A stretch of DNA of 28,572 nt, taken from the NCBI GenBank assembly GCA_027335985.1, contig DAHWGX010000069.1, positions 1 to 28,572 on the forward strand, in the 5' to 3' direction. Both the position numbers and the translations under genes were made by a program. The stretch comes from Nitrospirota bacterium. GTDB taxonomy: Bacteria; Nitrospirota_A; Leptospirillia; Leptospirillales; Leptospirillaceae. The notes under the pieces are model-generated. The model ran no database searches. It saw only the letters and a list, made by a program, of their open reading frames with translations, and was not told where the DNA came from. Shown here piece after piece: positions 1-8,186 of this stretch. Each line of letters starts with the position of its first letter. Within the stretch, counting starts at the first letter, position 1.

Positions 1-39
1 AACGAAAACGGAATCGCCTGGTATCTGAGCCAGCTGTGA
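1..39 (+). CDS. possible 3' end of an upstream gene (partial)
   Basis: Reading from base 1 in frame 1 gives 12 codons (NENGIAWYLSQL) and a TGA at 37-39. This would be the last few residues of a gene that begins before the window. Too little is visible to identify it. Frame 3 is also open from the left edge to about base 114, so the frame choice rests only on the natural-looking residue composition and on the short gap before the next start at 113. Confidence 0.3.
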   Translation, partial: NENGIAWYLSQL

Positions 40-112
40 GCCCTCAACTCCGGATCCATTTTTTCCGAAAAGACAACAAGACAATTCTGCACCCTTCATC
101 CGAGGAACGACG

Positions 113-1264
113 ATGAACCGAAAATCTGACCGACGGAAGATCGCCGGCAAGGCCGCGATTCTGGCCGGAATCTGCTCTCTGGTAATCGCTCTTGCCCCCC
201 TTCCGGCCTTGGCCGGCGGTCCATCGGGCGTGGCCGGAACAGCCCTGTTCCAGCAGTTCCCCCTACTCTACCAGGGGGTTCTGGTGGAAGGTATGGGCGG
301 GGCCTTCACCGCCGTGGCCGACGATTCCAACGCCCCCTTCTACAACCCGGCTGGACTCGACAACATTCAGAGCTCCTCATTTCAGATCCTGAACATTTCG
401 GCCGACATCACCTATCCCTCCCTCTATCCGACCCTGTACAACAACCTGAATGGCGCAAGCACAAGCAATCCCTCGAGCTACGTCAACGCCTTCAACAACA
501 TCGCTGGACAGAGCCTCTACGCGAGGGTCGGAGACTACTCGAACTACACCACCCACGACTTTGCAATCGGGCTTCTGACCAACAATCAGGTCCTGGGGGT
601 CGCCAACGCCTCACCGACCACCACCAACCTGGCCTCCCTCGCCGCACTTTCCGACTCCGGAGTCGTGCTCAGCGGGGCGTATGGATTCTTCAACCACCAC
701 CTCCAGGTCGGCGGAACCCTGATGGGACTCTATCAGATGTTCGAAAACATCCCCTCCCTCACCGTCGCACAAGCGAGCACAATTTCCAGCACCCTTTCGG
801 GCAACCTTTCCCGTGGATTCGGGGTAGTCGGAAACCTGGGAGCCATCTATCACTTCGATCTTCCGCTCAATCCCACCCTGGGAGCCTCGGTCCTGAACGT
901 CGGAACCGCAAGCTTCGGCGATGCCGGATCCCTCCCCCAGATCATCAACGCCGGCGTCGGCATCGATCCGGACATCGGGTTTGGACGGCTCCTGGCCGAC
1001 ATCGACTATGTCGACGTGACAAACTACCTTTACTACACAGGCGACTCCCTGTTGCTCCATACCCGGGTCGGGATCCAGTACCAGTTCCCCGAGATTCTCA
1101 CCGTTTCGGCGGGTCTTTACGAAGGCTATCCCACCTTCGGCGTCGGGGTCGACCTCTGGGCCTTCGAAGTGAACGCTTCCTACTACACGGAAGAGGCCAG
1201 CCCTGTTCCGGGACTCAATCCCGACCACATCGTTTCCCTCCAGGTGGCTTTCGGCTGGATGTGA
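113..1264 (+). CDS. outer-membrane beta-barrel protein, FadL/PorV (UPF0164)-like
   Basis: A 383-residue protein with a Sec signal peptide: Arg/Lys-rich start (MNRKSDRRK), a hydrophobic stretch at about 11-31, and a likely cut after Ala-Leu-Ala at residue 34. The mature start carries the motif GMGGAFTAVADDSNAPFYNP (about 60-80), typical of the FadL/PorV/UPF0164 group, where an 'ADD...YNPAGL' segment forms the hatch or first strand. The rest alternates polar and aromatic residues as in beta strands and ends in a strand-like segment (VSLQVAFGWM) for the BAM machinery. Its role is probably an outer-membrane channel or an OM protein of unknown substrate. The ATG has an AGGA about 7 bases upstream. 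It is a single gene facing rnc, with a terminator between them. The family is clear, the substrate is not. Confidence 0.75.
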   Translation: MNRKSDRRKIAGKAAILAGICSLVIALAPLPALAGGPSGVAGTALFQQFPLLYQGVLVEGMGGAFTAVADDSNAPFYNPAGLDNIQSSSFQILNISADITYPSLYPTLYNNLNGASTSNPSSYVNAFNNIAGQSLYARVGDYSNYTTHDFAIGLLTNNQVLGVANASPTTTNLASLAALSDSGVVLSGAYGFFNHHLQVGGTLMGLYQMFENIPSLTVAQASTISSTLSGNLSRGFGVVGNLGAIYHFDLPLNPTLGASVLNVGTASFGDAGSLPQIINAGVGIDPDIGFGRLLADIDYVDVTNYLYYTGDSLLLHTRVGIQYQFPEILTVSAGLYEGYPTFGVGVDLWAFEVNASYYTEEASPVPGLNPDHIVSLQVAFGWM

Positions 1265-1283
1265 CGACAAAATTCACCCAAAC

Positions 1284-1311
1284 AAAAAAGGCGCCGATCG
1301 GCGCCTTTTTT
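1284..1311. terminator. bidirectional intrinsic terminator between the OMP gene and rnc
   Basis: A perfect inverted repeat: six A, GGCGCC, a GATC loop, GGCGCC, six T. The GC stem is followed by a T run on both strands, so it can end the OMP transcript (+) as well as the long minus-strand operon that finishes with rnc. It lies 20 bases after the OMP stop and 27 bases beyond the rnc stop. Confidence 0.9.
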
Positions 1312-1337
1312 GTTTCTTCTCCAGAAGGTTCCCCAAT

Positions 1338-2096
1338 TCAGAAAGTAGAGCTTCCTGCGGGAGACTGGCGAAGGTCCTTGGTCGTCTGGGCGATCCGTTC
1401 GAGTGCCGCTGCGGCGGCCTTCTGCTCCGCCTCCTTTTTCGAATGGCCCTGCCCTTCTCCCCAGACGCTCTCGCGAATCAGGACCGCCACATCGAAGACC
1501 TTCTGGTGGTCCGGACCGGACTGACCCGTGATCTTGTACTTCGGAAGCGTCTCCAGTTCACGCTGGCAATACTCCTGAAGCTCGGTCTTGTAGTCGGCAA
1601 TGGCATCGGTCCGGGAGGCCCCTTCGATCATCTCCCGAAACTCCCGGAGAACGAAATTCCGGGCCGCTTCGAGCCCACCGTCCTGGTAGATCGCGGCGAT
1701 GACCGCCTCGAGGGCATCGGAAAGAATGGAGTTCTTTTCCCGCCCCTGGGTAATTTCCTCCCCGCGACCGATCAGAAGGAAGCTTCCGAGTCCGATGTTG
1801 CGGGCGACCTGGGCCAGGGAAGGCTCGGAAACGATCCGTCCCTTGAGCTTGGACAAAACCCCTTCCGGGGAGTCGGGCCAGAGGGCCATGAGGTATTCCG
1901 CGATCACGAGACCCAGAACGGTGTCCCCCAGGAACTCCAGGCGTTCGTTGTCCCGTCGCGTCCCGCCCTTCCGAAACTCGTTGGTATAGGACTTGTGGAT
2001 AGTCGCCTCTTCGAGCCGTTCCAGGGATCGGAACCGATAGCCGAGACGTTCTTCAAGAACCGGGAGGTTGTGCATCCATTGGGACCGGGGAAACAT
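1338..2096 (-). CDS. rnc: ribonuclease III
   Basis: A 252-residue endonuclease that cleaves double-stranded RNA (rRNA precursors, structured mRNAs). The signature NERLEFLGD lies at residues 50-58, with metal-binding Glu51, Glu54 and Asp58. The second acidic pair is in SDALEAVIAAIYQDGG (about 126-141). A double-stranded RNA-binding domain covers about 165-240 (starting DYKTELQEY and including KKEAEQKAAAAAL). The length is usual for the family. It starts at ATG with GAGGA about 6 bases upstream and follows fabF by 35 bases, the common fabF-rnc order. As the last gene of the minus-strand train it ends just before the bidirectional terminator. Confidence 0.95.
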   Translation of the reverse strand: MFPRSQWMHNLPVLEERLGYRFRSLERLEEATIHKSYTNEFRKGGTRRDNERLEFLGDTVLGLVIAEYLMALWPDSPEGVLSKLKGRIVSEPSLAQVARNIGLGSFLLIGRGEEITQGREKNSILSDALEAVIAAIYQDGGLEAARNFVLREFREMIEGASRTDAIADYKTELQEYCQRELETLPKYKITGQSGPDHQKVFDVAVLIRESVWGEGQGHSKKEAEQKAAAAALERIAQTTKDLRQSPAGSSTF

Positions 2097-2131
2097 TGTC
2101 TGTCCTCAGCGGGGAAAGGCGCCCGGCCCCG

Positions 2132-3388
2132 TCAGCCATCGAACCGGGAAATCACAAGGGAGGCATTGGTGCCGCCAAAGCCGAAGGAGTTTTTGAGAAT
2201 CACCCTGACATCCTGCTTTCTGGAACCATCGGACACATAGTCGAGATCGCATTCGGGGTCGGGATTTTCGAGATTGATGGTGGGCAGGACCACGCCATGA
2301 TGCAGGGTCATGAAGGCCAACGCCGTCTCGACACCGCCGGCGCCACCGAGGAGATGGCCCATCATCGACTTGAGGGCCGTCACCGGGATCTTCGACGCAT
2401 GGTCTCCTAAAACGGTCTTGAGGGCCTTGGTTTCGATCTTGTCGGCAAAGGTGGAGGTGGCATGGGCATTCACATGGTCCACATCGGACGGGGAGATCCC
2501 TGCGTTCGAGAGTGCCATGCGCATGCAGCGCACTGCGCCACCCGCGTCGTCGGGGGGGGCGGTGATATGGTAGGCGTCTCCCGTCAGACCATACCCGAGA
2601 ACTTCACCATAGATGGTTGCCTTTCGGGCGAGGGCCCGGTCGAGGGTTTCCAGAACCACCACCCCGGCTCCCTCCCCCAGTACGAAACCGTCGCGATCCC
2701 TGTCGAAAGGACGCGAGGCATGTTCCGGATCATCGTTTCGCGAGGAAAGGGCCCGAGCCGCCGCGAAACCCGATACCGTCAGAGGAGTGAAGGCCGATTC
2801 GGAGCCACCCGCCAGCATGACATCGGCGTCCCCTCTCCGGACGATGTGATAGGCGTCGCCGATGCAGTGAACACCTGTGGCGCAGGCTGTCACGGCGCAT
2901 GAGTTCGGCCCTTCAAGGCCCAGGCGGATCGCGATCTGTCCGGAGGCCAGGTTTATGAGAACCATCGGAATAAAAAAGGGAGATACCTTGCGCGGCCCTC
3001 CCTCCACCAACTGGGAGTGGTAGTATTCGATTCCGCCGATTCCGCCAATTCCCGATCCGACATAGACCCCGATCCGTTCGCGTGTGGCGTCGTCGATCTC
3101 GAGGGCGGCGTCCTCCACCGCCATCTGGGCCGCCGCCATGGCGAAATGGATGAAGGTGTCCATCTTCTTGATTTCTTTCTTGTCGATCCACTGCCCCGGA
3201 TCGAACCCCTTGACCTCGCCTCCGAAGCGGACGGGAAGATCAGAGGGGTCAAAGCGGGTGATGGCTCCCACTCCTGACCGTCCAGCGCGGGCGGCGTCCC
3301 ATGTTGCCCGGGCGGTATTTCCCAGGGGCGAGACGATCCCGACACCAGTGACGACAACCCTCCGGTCCTGGAGGGGACGGATCCCCAT
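2132..3388 (-). CDS. fabF: beta-ketoacyl-ACP synthase II (KAS II)
   Basis: A 418-residue condensing enzyme that elongates acyl-ACP with malonyl-ACP in type II fatty-acid synthesis. The Cys-His-His triad is complete: Cys169 in TACATG, His309 in VNAHATST and His345 in SMMGH. The C-terminal glycine-rich FGFGGTNAS segment is present. The length fits the family. Its ATG overlaps the acpP stop by one base (TGATG), so translation is probably coupled to acpP. No strong Shine-Dalgarno is seen in the acpP end, which fits coupling. Cytoplasmic. Confidence 0.96.
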   Translation of the reverse strand: MGIRPLQDRRVVVTGVGIVSPLGNTARATWDAARAGRSGVGAITRFDPSDLPVRFGGEVKGFDPGQWIDKKEIKKMDTFIHFAMAAAQMAVEDAALEIDDATRERIGVYVGSGIGGIGGIEYYHSQLVEGGPRKVSPFFIPMVLINLASGQIAIRLGLEGPNSCAVTACATGVHCIGDAYHIVRRGDADVMLAGGSESAFTPLTVSGFAAARALSSRNDDPEHASRPFDRDRDGFVLGEGAGVVVLETLDRALARKATIYGEVLGYGLTGDAYHITAPPDDAGGAVRCMRMALSNAGISPSDVDHVNAHATSTFADKIETKALKTVLGDHASKIPVTALKSMMGHLLGGAGGVETALAFMTLHHGVVLPTINLENPDPECDLDYVSDGSRKQDVRVILKNSFGFGGTNASLVISRFDG

Positions 3389-3618
3389 CAGACGCGCTCG
3401 CTGATATAGTCGATCGCATTCTGGACCGTCGAGATCTTTTCAGCATCCTCGTCGGGAATCTCGATCCCGAACTCTTCTTCCAGAGCCATCACAAGTTCGA
3501 CGGTATCAAGGGAGTCGGCCCCGAGATCCTCGACAAAATGGGATTCCGGATGGACCTCCTCTTCCTCGACGCCCAGCTGTTCCGCAATAATTTTCTTGAC
3601 CCGATCGTTGATTGCCAT
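3388..3618 (-). CDS. acpP: acyl carrier protein
   Basis: A 76-residue acidic protein that carries growing acyl chains on 4'-phosphopantetheine. The attachment motif [10 protein letters not shown] gives modified Ser36. It sits between fabG and fabF as in most bacteria. It is preceded by the strongest ribosome-binding site in the window, AAGGAGGT 8 bases before the ATG, and by an intergenic hairpin at 3649-3669. Both suit a protein needed in larger amounts than its operon neighbours. The stop overlaps the fabF start by one base. Confidence 0.97.
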   Translation of the reverse strand: MAINDRVKKIIAEQLGVEEEEVHPESHFVEDLGADSLDTVELVMALEEEFGIEIPDEDAEKISTVQNAIDYISERV

Positions 3619-3626
3619 GAAACCAG

Positions 3627-3634
3627 ACCTCCTT
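3627..3634 (-). promoter_or_regulatory. near-perfect Shine-Dalgarno for acpP
   Basis: AAGGAGGT on the minus strand, 8 bases before the acpP ATG, complementary to the 16S rRNA 3' end over eight bases. The neighbouring fab genes rely on overlaps or weaker sites, so this one probably raises ACP output within the operon. Confidence 0.8.
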
Positions 3635-3648
3635 GAAGGATTTTTATT

Positions 3649-3669
3649 GTCCGGGAAGGATTCCCGGAC
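3649..3669 (-). other. intergenic RNA hairpin between fabG and acpP
   Basis: A perfect 9-base-pair inverted repeat, GTCCGGGAA / TTCCCGGAC, with a 3-base loop. It fills much of the 60-base fabG-acpP gap. On the minus-strand transcript it is followed by AATAAAAATCC, not a U run, so it is unlikely to be an intrinsic terminator. An mRNA-processing or 5'-stabilising element that sets the acpP to fabG ratio is a reasonable inference, untested. Confidence 0.6.
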
Positions 3670-3678
3670 GGTGCCGCA

Positions 3679-4443
3679 TTACGGCATGTAAAGCCCGCCG
3701 TTCACGGGAATGACAGCCCCCGTGATATATCCAGCCTCCGGGTCGACGAGGAAGCGAACCGCATGTGCGATCTCTTCCGATCTTCCGAACCGTCGGACAG
3801 GAATTCGTTCCAGGACCCCGCTTGTCACGCTTTCGGGAAGGGCTGCGGTCATGTCCGTTTCAATGAAGCCGGGGGCGACGACATTGACGGTGATTCCACG
3901 GGACGCGACTTCGAGCGCCACCGATTTGGAGAAGGCTTCAATCCCTCCCTTGGAGGCCGCGTAGTTGGCCTGGCCCGCATTTCCCGTTGACCCCACCACC
4001 GAGGAGATGGAGACGATTCGTCCATAGCGCTGCTTCATCATGGGGCGAAGAACCGCCTTGACCATCCGGAACGGACCCGTCAGGTTGACGTCGATCACCT
4101 CCCTGAATTCCGCCTCATCCATGCGCACAAGGAGCTTGTCTCGCACGATGCCGGCATTGTTCACAAGAATATCAACCCTACCCCAGCGATGCAACACTTC
4201 CTCCATGGCCGCCTCGATAGAGGCGGGATCGCTCAGGTCGAGAACGACAGCCTCCCCGACGTTGCCTCCGGGAAGGGCCCTGATCTTTTCCTGAAGTGCG
4301 GGAGCTCCGGTCCTGCAGCCAAAGGCCACACGAACCCCGGCCGCGAGAAGCGCGGCCCCGATCGCCCAGCCGATGCCCCGGTTGGCTCCGGTAACCAGAG
4401 CCACCTGTTCCGATAGCGGACGGAGCTCCTCTTTCTCCCTCAT
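3679..4443 (-). CDS. fabG: 3-oxoacyl-ACP reductase
   Basis: A 254-residue short-chain dehydrogenase that reduces beta-ketoacyl-ACP with NADPH. The Rossmann motif TGANRGIG is at 18-25 and NNAG at 95-98. Catalytic Asn120, Ser148, Tyr161 and Lys165 lie in the expected spacing (YAASK). It ends with the usual TGAVIPVNGGLYMP-type tail. The reading frame is open further upstream inside fabD, but the start at 4443 is chosen because its ATG overlaps the fabD TGA by four bases (ATGA) and gives the family's normal length. Confidence 0.96.
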   Translation of the reverse strand: MREKEELRPLSEQVALVTGANRGIGWAIGAALLAAGVRVAFGCRTGAPALQEKIRALPGGNVGEAVVLDLSDPASIEAAMEEVLHRWGRVDILVNNAGIVRDKLLVRMDEAEFREVIDVNLTGPFRMVKAVLRPMMKQRYGRIVSISSVVGSTGNAGQANYAASKGGIEAFSKSVALEVASRGITVNVVAPGFIETDMTAALPESVTSGVLERIPVRRFGRSEEIAHAVRFLVDPEAGYITGAVIPVNGGLYMP

Positions 4444-5375
4444 ATGCGTTCCTCCTTCCGGTCGGTCGACTCCCATATGACTTTTTCCGTCCGGGGCTCC
4501 ATCGCCTTCTCGATTCGTTTTCCCAGTCCCGTCAGGACCGACCCTGGCCCCACCTCGACAAACCTTGCCACCCCTTCTTCGAGGAGTCCCGCCACGGAGC
4601 GTCGCCATTCGACAGGACTTTCCATCTGCCTCACAAGGAGGTTCCTGATCTCTCCGGAGGCCTCTCCGGCATTCAATGGTCTGGCCGTGACGTTGGGAAC
4701 AACCGGAACAGAAAGGGGAGAAAGGACCACCTGGGAGAGCAGTTCCTTCATCGACAAGGCTGCCCGATGCATGAGAGCGGTATGGGAAGGAACGGAGACA
4801 GGAAGGGACACCACCTTCCGCACGCCCGCTTCCTTCAGAAGGTCGATCGCCAGGTGAACCTTCGAACGCGATCCTGCGATCACGCACTGTCCCGGGCAAT
4901 TGTCGTTGGCAACGGAGACCACCCCTTCTCCACCGCCGACCGCCCGGGCAAGAACCTCCTCGACCTGTTCCCTGTCCGGCCCCAGGACCGCCGCCATCAG
5001 TCCCTCTCCCTCGGGGACGGCCTCCTGCATGAAGCGTCCCCGCTTATGCACCAGCTGGACGGCGTCTGCGAAGGACAGGGCCCCGGCTGCCACCAGGGCC
5101 GAGTACTCACCCAGGCTGTGTCCAAGAACGACATCGGGGGCCAGGGTCTCCCGAATCCGTTCGAGAGCCAGCACGCTTGCCACAAGAATGGCCGGCTGGG
5201 TCCAGAAGGTCTGGTCCAGGGATCCTGGGGGATCGTTGCGGGTGATGGACAGGAGGTCGGCACCGAGGATTTCGCTCGCCTCGGCGATCCGGCGTTTTTC
5301 TTCCGGCCTGTCGAATCCGTCGAGCAGGCCGGGGTACTGGGATCCCTGTCCTGGAAACTGGTAGGCGGTTTTCAT
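4440..5375 (-). CDS. fabD: malonyl-CoA:ACP transacylase
   Basis: A 311-residue enzyme that moves malonyl groups from CoA to ACP. It begins MKTAYQFPGQGSQYPG, the family's canonical N-terminus. The nucleophile is Ser87 in GHSLGE and the partner His198 lies in VPSHTALM. A conserved Arg is in KRGRFMQEAV (about 111-120). A start 11 codons upstream exists (5408), but the ATG at 5375 fits the family N-terminus and overlaps the fabH stop as ATGA. Its own stop overlaps the fabG start in the same way. Confidence 0.95.
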   Translation of the reverse strand: MKTAYQFPGQGSQYPGLLDGFDRPEEKRRIAEASEILGADLLSITRNDPPGSLDQTFWTQPAILVASVLALERIRETLAPDVVLGHSLGEYSALVAAGALSFADAVQLVHKRGRFMQEAVPEGEGLMAAVLGPDREQVEEVLARAVGGGEGVVSVANDNCPGQCVIAGSRSKVHLAIDLLKEAGVRKVVSLPVSVPSHTALMHRAALSMKELLSQVVLSPLSVPVVPNVTARPLNAGEASGEIRNLLVRQMESPVEWRRSVAGLLEEGVARFVEVGPGSVLTGLGKRIEKAMEPRTEKVIWESTDRKEERI

Positions 5376-6376
5376 GCGCGACTCCGTTTCTGTGTTTCGG
5401 CTTCCCATGTCAAAAGGCCCGATCCCCAGGTCACCCCCGCACCGAAAGCGGTGAGGAGAACGCGGCTCCCCTCCGCAATCCTGCCGGAGCGCACGGCTTC
5501 GTCGAGGGCGACGGGGACGGAGGCGGCCGAGGTGTTCCCGTAGCGGTCGATATTGATCATGACCTTCTCCGGAGAAAGGCCAAGCCGTGATGCCAGGGCA
5601 TCGATGATGCGGATGTTGGCCTGGTGAGGGACGAGAAGATCGATTTCGGATGGGGCAACCCCGGAGGAGGAGAGAACGTCCAGGACCGATTCCTGGAGCG
5701 AGCGGACCGCCATCTTGAAGGTCTCGCCTCCCTTCATCCGGATAAAGGGGGCCGTTTCCTCTCCCGACCTCCGGCTACCGCCTCCCGGGACATGGATCAT
5801 GTCCCAGTAGCGGCCGTCGGCCCTCAGCCGAAAGGTCTCGAGCCCCTTTTCCGCTGTGTCGGAAGCCTCGACGACCACCGCTCCTGCCCCGTCTCCGAAG
5901 AGGATGCAGGTCCCCCGGTCAGACCAGTCCAGTGCCCGGCTCATGACTTCGGAGCCGATCACCAGAAGGCGTCGGGCCGCACGGGATTCGATCATGCTTT
6001 TTGCCACGCTCATGGCGTAGACAAAGCCCGAACAGACGGCATTCAGGTCGAAAGCAAAGGCCTTGTCGGCACCGAGGCGCGCCTGAACGAGGCAGGCCGT
6101 CGATGGAAACAGAAGGTCGGGGGTTGCCGTTGCGACCAGAATTCCGTCGAGAGACCCGGCCTCGAGACCGGCCGACTCGAGGGCCTTTAGACCCGCATAA
6201 ACGGCAAGGTCGCTCGTCGCTTCCTCGGGAGCCGCGATACGTCTTTCCCTGATTCCGGTCCGCTCCCGGATCCACTCATCGCTGGTATCAAGATAAGCGG
6301 CGAACTCGTCGTTGGTCATGATCCGGGCCGGAGCGTAGGAACCGGTTCCCGTAATGACCCCCACCGGTCCCCTCAC
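5372..6376 (-). CDS. fabH: beta-ketoacyl-ACP synthase III (KAS III)
   Basis: A 334-residue enzyme that starts fatty-acid synthesis by condensing acyl-CoA (usually acetyl-CoA) with malonyl-ACP. The triad is Cys115 in AVCSG, His251 in VPHQANIRI and Asn281 in RYGNTSAAS. The start is GTG at 6376, forming a GTGA overlap with the plsX stop. The length is normal. Whether it prefers straight or branched primers cannot be read from the sequence. Confidence 0.96.
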   Translation of the reverse strand: MRGPVGVITGTGSYAPARIMTNDEFAAYLDTSDEWIRERTGIRERRIAAPEEATSDLAVYAGLKALESAGLEAGSLDGILVATATPDLLFPSTACLVQARLGADKAFAFDLNAVCSGFVYAMSVAKSMIESRAARRLLVIGSEVMSRALDWSDRGTCILFGDGAGAVVVEASDTAEKGLETFRLRADGRYWDMIHVPGGGSRRSGEETAPFIRMKGGETFKMAVRSLQESVLDVLSSSGVAPSEIDLLVPHQANIRIIDALASRLGLSPEKVMINIDRYGNTSAASVPVALDEAVRSGRIAEGSRVLLTAFGAGVTWGSGLLTWEAETQKRSRA

Positions 6377-7380
6377 GAGCCGTGTTCCCCGGAGATCATT
6401 TGGGCGATATCAAGTGCGATTGTCCGGGTCAGGCCCGACTTGGCCAGACGGTCGGCCATGCCCATCGCGTTGGAAATGGCGAGGCTGTTGGAACGGCCGT
6501 GGGAAATGACGAACAGGCCGTTGACACCCAGAAGAGGGGCGCCTCCATATTCGGCGTAATCGAGCCTTTTTTTCATGCGTGAAAGAGAGGGACGGAGGAG
6601 AAGCCCTCCGATCTTGGACCTGAGATTTTCGCCGGCGGCCTCGCGCATCATGCCAAGAATGGTCTGTGCGAGCCCTTCGGCCTCCTTGAGCACCACGTTT
6701 CCGACAAAGCCGTCACAGACCACGACGTCGGCCTCCCCGGAAAAGATGTCACGGGACTCGATCGGGCCGGAAAACCATGGATCTTTGCTGGCGCGAAGGC
6801 TTTCGATGGTCTTTTGAACCAGCTCGTTGCCTTTGGTCTCTTCCTCGCCATTCGAAAGGACACAGACCCGAGGATCCTTTTTGGAGAATAGATGACGGGC
6901 CAAGACCCGCCCCATGTGGGCAAACGAAACAAGGTGGGATGGCTTGCAGTCGACATTGGCTCCTCCATCCACAAGGATGAAGTGCCCTGTCAGGGAGGGA
7001 AGAATCGTTCCGATCGCCGGACGCTCGACTCCGTCGAGACGTCCAAGGACCCACATCGCCGAGGCCAGCGAAGCGCCGGAGTGGCCGGCAGAGACGACAG
7101 CATCTACCTCTCCCCGCTTGACGAGTTCGGTTGCCATCCAGACGGTGGAGCCCCGGCGTCTTCTCACGTCGGAGGCTTTTTCCGTCATGGCAATCACGTC
7201 CTTCGCGTCAACGAACTCGAAGGGAGCGGAAAGACCGAGGGCATGAATTCTCTCTTCGAGGACTTTTTTGTCGCCCACAAGAACAGGTTGGGTTCCGAAG
7301 GTCCTGTAGGCCAAGTCTGCGCCTGAAATCAGCGGATCAGGACCAAAGTCCCCTCCCATAGCGTCCAGGGCGATTTTCAT
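6373..7380 (-). CDS. plsX: phosphate acyltransferase PlsX
   Basis: A 335-residue enzyme that makes acyl-phosphate from acyl-ACP for phosphatidic acid synthesis with PlsY. The N-terminus MKIALDAMGGDFGP is diagnostic, and the C-terminal part (GGAPLLGVNG, HGRSN) is also typical. An upstream in-frame start at 7482 would add 34 Pro/Ser-rich residues and run into rpmF, so the ATG at 7380 is preferred. It follows rpmF by 19 bases and overlaps fabH by four, linking fatty-acid and phospholipid synthesis in one unit. Confidence 0.95.
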   Translation of the reverse strand: MKIALDAMGGDFGPDPLISGADLAYRTFGTQPVLVGDKKVLEERIHALGLSAPFEFVDAKDVIAMTEKASDVRRRRGSTVWMATELVKRGEVDAVVSAGHSGASLASAMWVLGRLDGVERPAIGTILPSLTGHFILVDGGANVDCKPSHLVSFAHMGRVLARHLFSKKDPRVCVLSNGEEETKGNELVQKTIESLRASKDPWFSGPIESRDIFSGEADVVVCDGFVGNVVLKEAEGLAQTILGMMREAAGENLRSKIGGLLLRPSLSRMKKRLDYAEYGGAPLLGVNGLFVISHGRSNSLAISNAMGMADRLAKSGLTRTIALDIAQMISGEHGS

Positions 7381-7399
7381 GGGCGAATTCGGTTTTTCC

Positions 7400-7582
7400 T
7401 CAGCCGTTCTTGACGCGGAGAACGGGGCGAGCGTTGTAGGTCCCGCAGGAGAGGCAGGCGTAATGCGGCTGTTTGGGTTCACCGCAGGAAGGGCACTTCA
7501 CGATCGCTCCCAGGGTAAGCTTCTTGTGGGTGCGTCGTTTGTCACGTCTCGAGCGAGAAATCTTGGTTTTTGGATGTGCCAC
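7400..7582 (-). CDS. rpmF: 50S ribosomal protein L32
   Basis: A 60-residue basic protein with the L32 start MAHPKTKISRSRRDKRRTHK and a zinc ribbon built from Cys30, Cys33, Cys43 and Cys46 (CPSC...CLSC). It starts at GTG with AAGGAG 8 bases upstream. It lies between yceD/DUF177 and plsX, the conserved rpmF-plsX-fab order. The 103-base gap upstream could hold its own control signal, but I see no convincing promoter there. Confidence 0.96.
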   Translation of the reverse strand: MAHPKTKISRSRRDKRRTHKKLTLGAIVKCPSCGEPKQPHYACLSCGTYNARPVLRVKNG

Positions 7583-7685
7583 GAAAGAGCTCCTTCACGA
7601 TTTTTAGAGTTGTAGCCGGGAGCATGTTTCCATGATCCCGTCGAAGAGGGTACAAAAACACCTTCATCGCCGGGCGACGCTTTCC

Positions 7686-8174
7686 TCATCCCTCCGTGGG
7701 ACAGGTGCAGAGGCCCGTGTTCCTGTTTTCTCCGCATTCGGGACAAAGCCCCCTGCAATCCTCGTCACAAAGAGGATAAAAGGGAAGGTCCGTCAGAACA
7801 AGTTCCCTAACCCAGGGGGCGAGATCCACCCACCCGTCCTTGCCGTAACGCTCGAGCTCCTCGGTTGCCGACCCCTTCTCATGAAAAAAGAGGGTCCGCT
7901 CTCCGACCTCTCCCTTTCGGGTATAGGTCTCAAGACATCGGACGCAGGAGAGGGGAGTTTCATAATCGACAGTCACATCGACCATTACATCGGTCCCCTC
8001 ACGTCCGAGGGATCCCGAGATCCGGCCTTTCATCTCCCTGAACTCGGCTTCTGTTTCAGGGACGAGGAAAACACCGGGAGCGGCGTCTATCTCCTCCGAC
8101 AGGGACAGGTCGAGGACCATGGGTTCCGAAACCCGAAGATCGGGTATTTTGTCGATATGATATTTAAGCATCAC
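7686..8174 (-). CDS. yceD: YceD/DUF177 family protein
   Basis: A 162-residue protein of the YceD/DUF177 family. This family is encoded next to rpmF in many bacteria and is linked to 23S rRNA accumulation in plants and E. coli. The conserved centre (ETPLSCVRCLETY, about 91-103) and the Cys-rich tail (CDEDCRGLCPECGENRNTG) are visible and may bind zinc. It starts with two Met codons, so the exact start may be one codon later. It is 12 bases after proS and 103 bases before rpmF. Confidence 0.85.
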   Translation of the reverse strand: MMLKYHIDKIPDLRVSEPMVLDLSLSEEIDAAPGVFLVPETEAEFREMKGRISGSLGREGTDVMVDVTVDYETPLSCVRCLETYTRKGEVGERTLFFHEKGSATEELERYGKDGWVDLAPWVRELVLTDLPFYPLCDEDCRGLCPECGENRNTGLCTCPTEG

Positions 8175-8186
8175 AAAAAGATGATT

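Noticed and set aside
611..1270. Minus-strand reading frame opposite the outer-membrane protein gene
   Set aside because: The plus strand shows a signal peptide and a FadL/PorV motif, while the minus product is low-complexity and unfamiliar.
7583..7685. Possible terminator or promoter between yceD and rpmF
   Set aside because: A weak stem (CGTCG/CGATG) near a TTTTT run and partial -10 boxes are present, but none is convincing and the gene order favours read-through.
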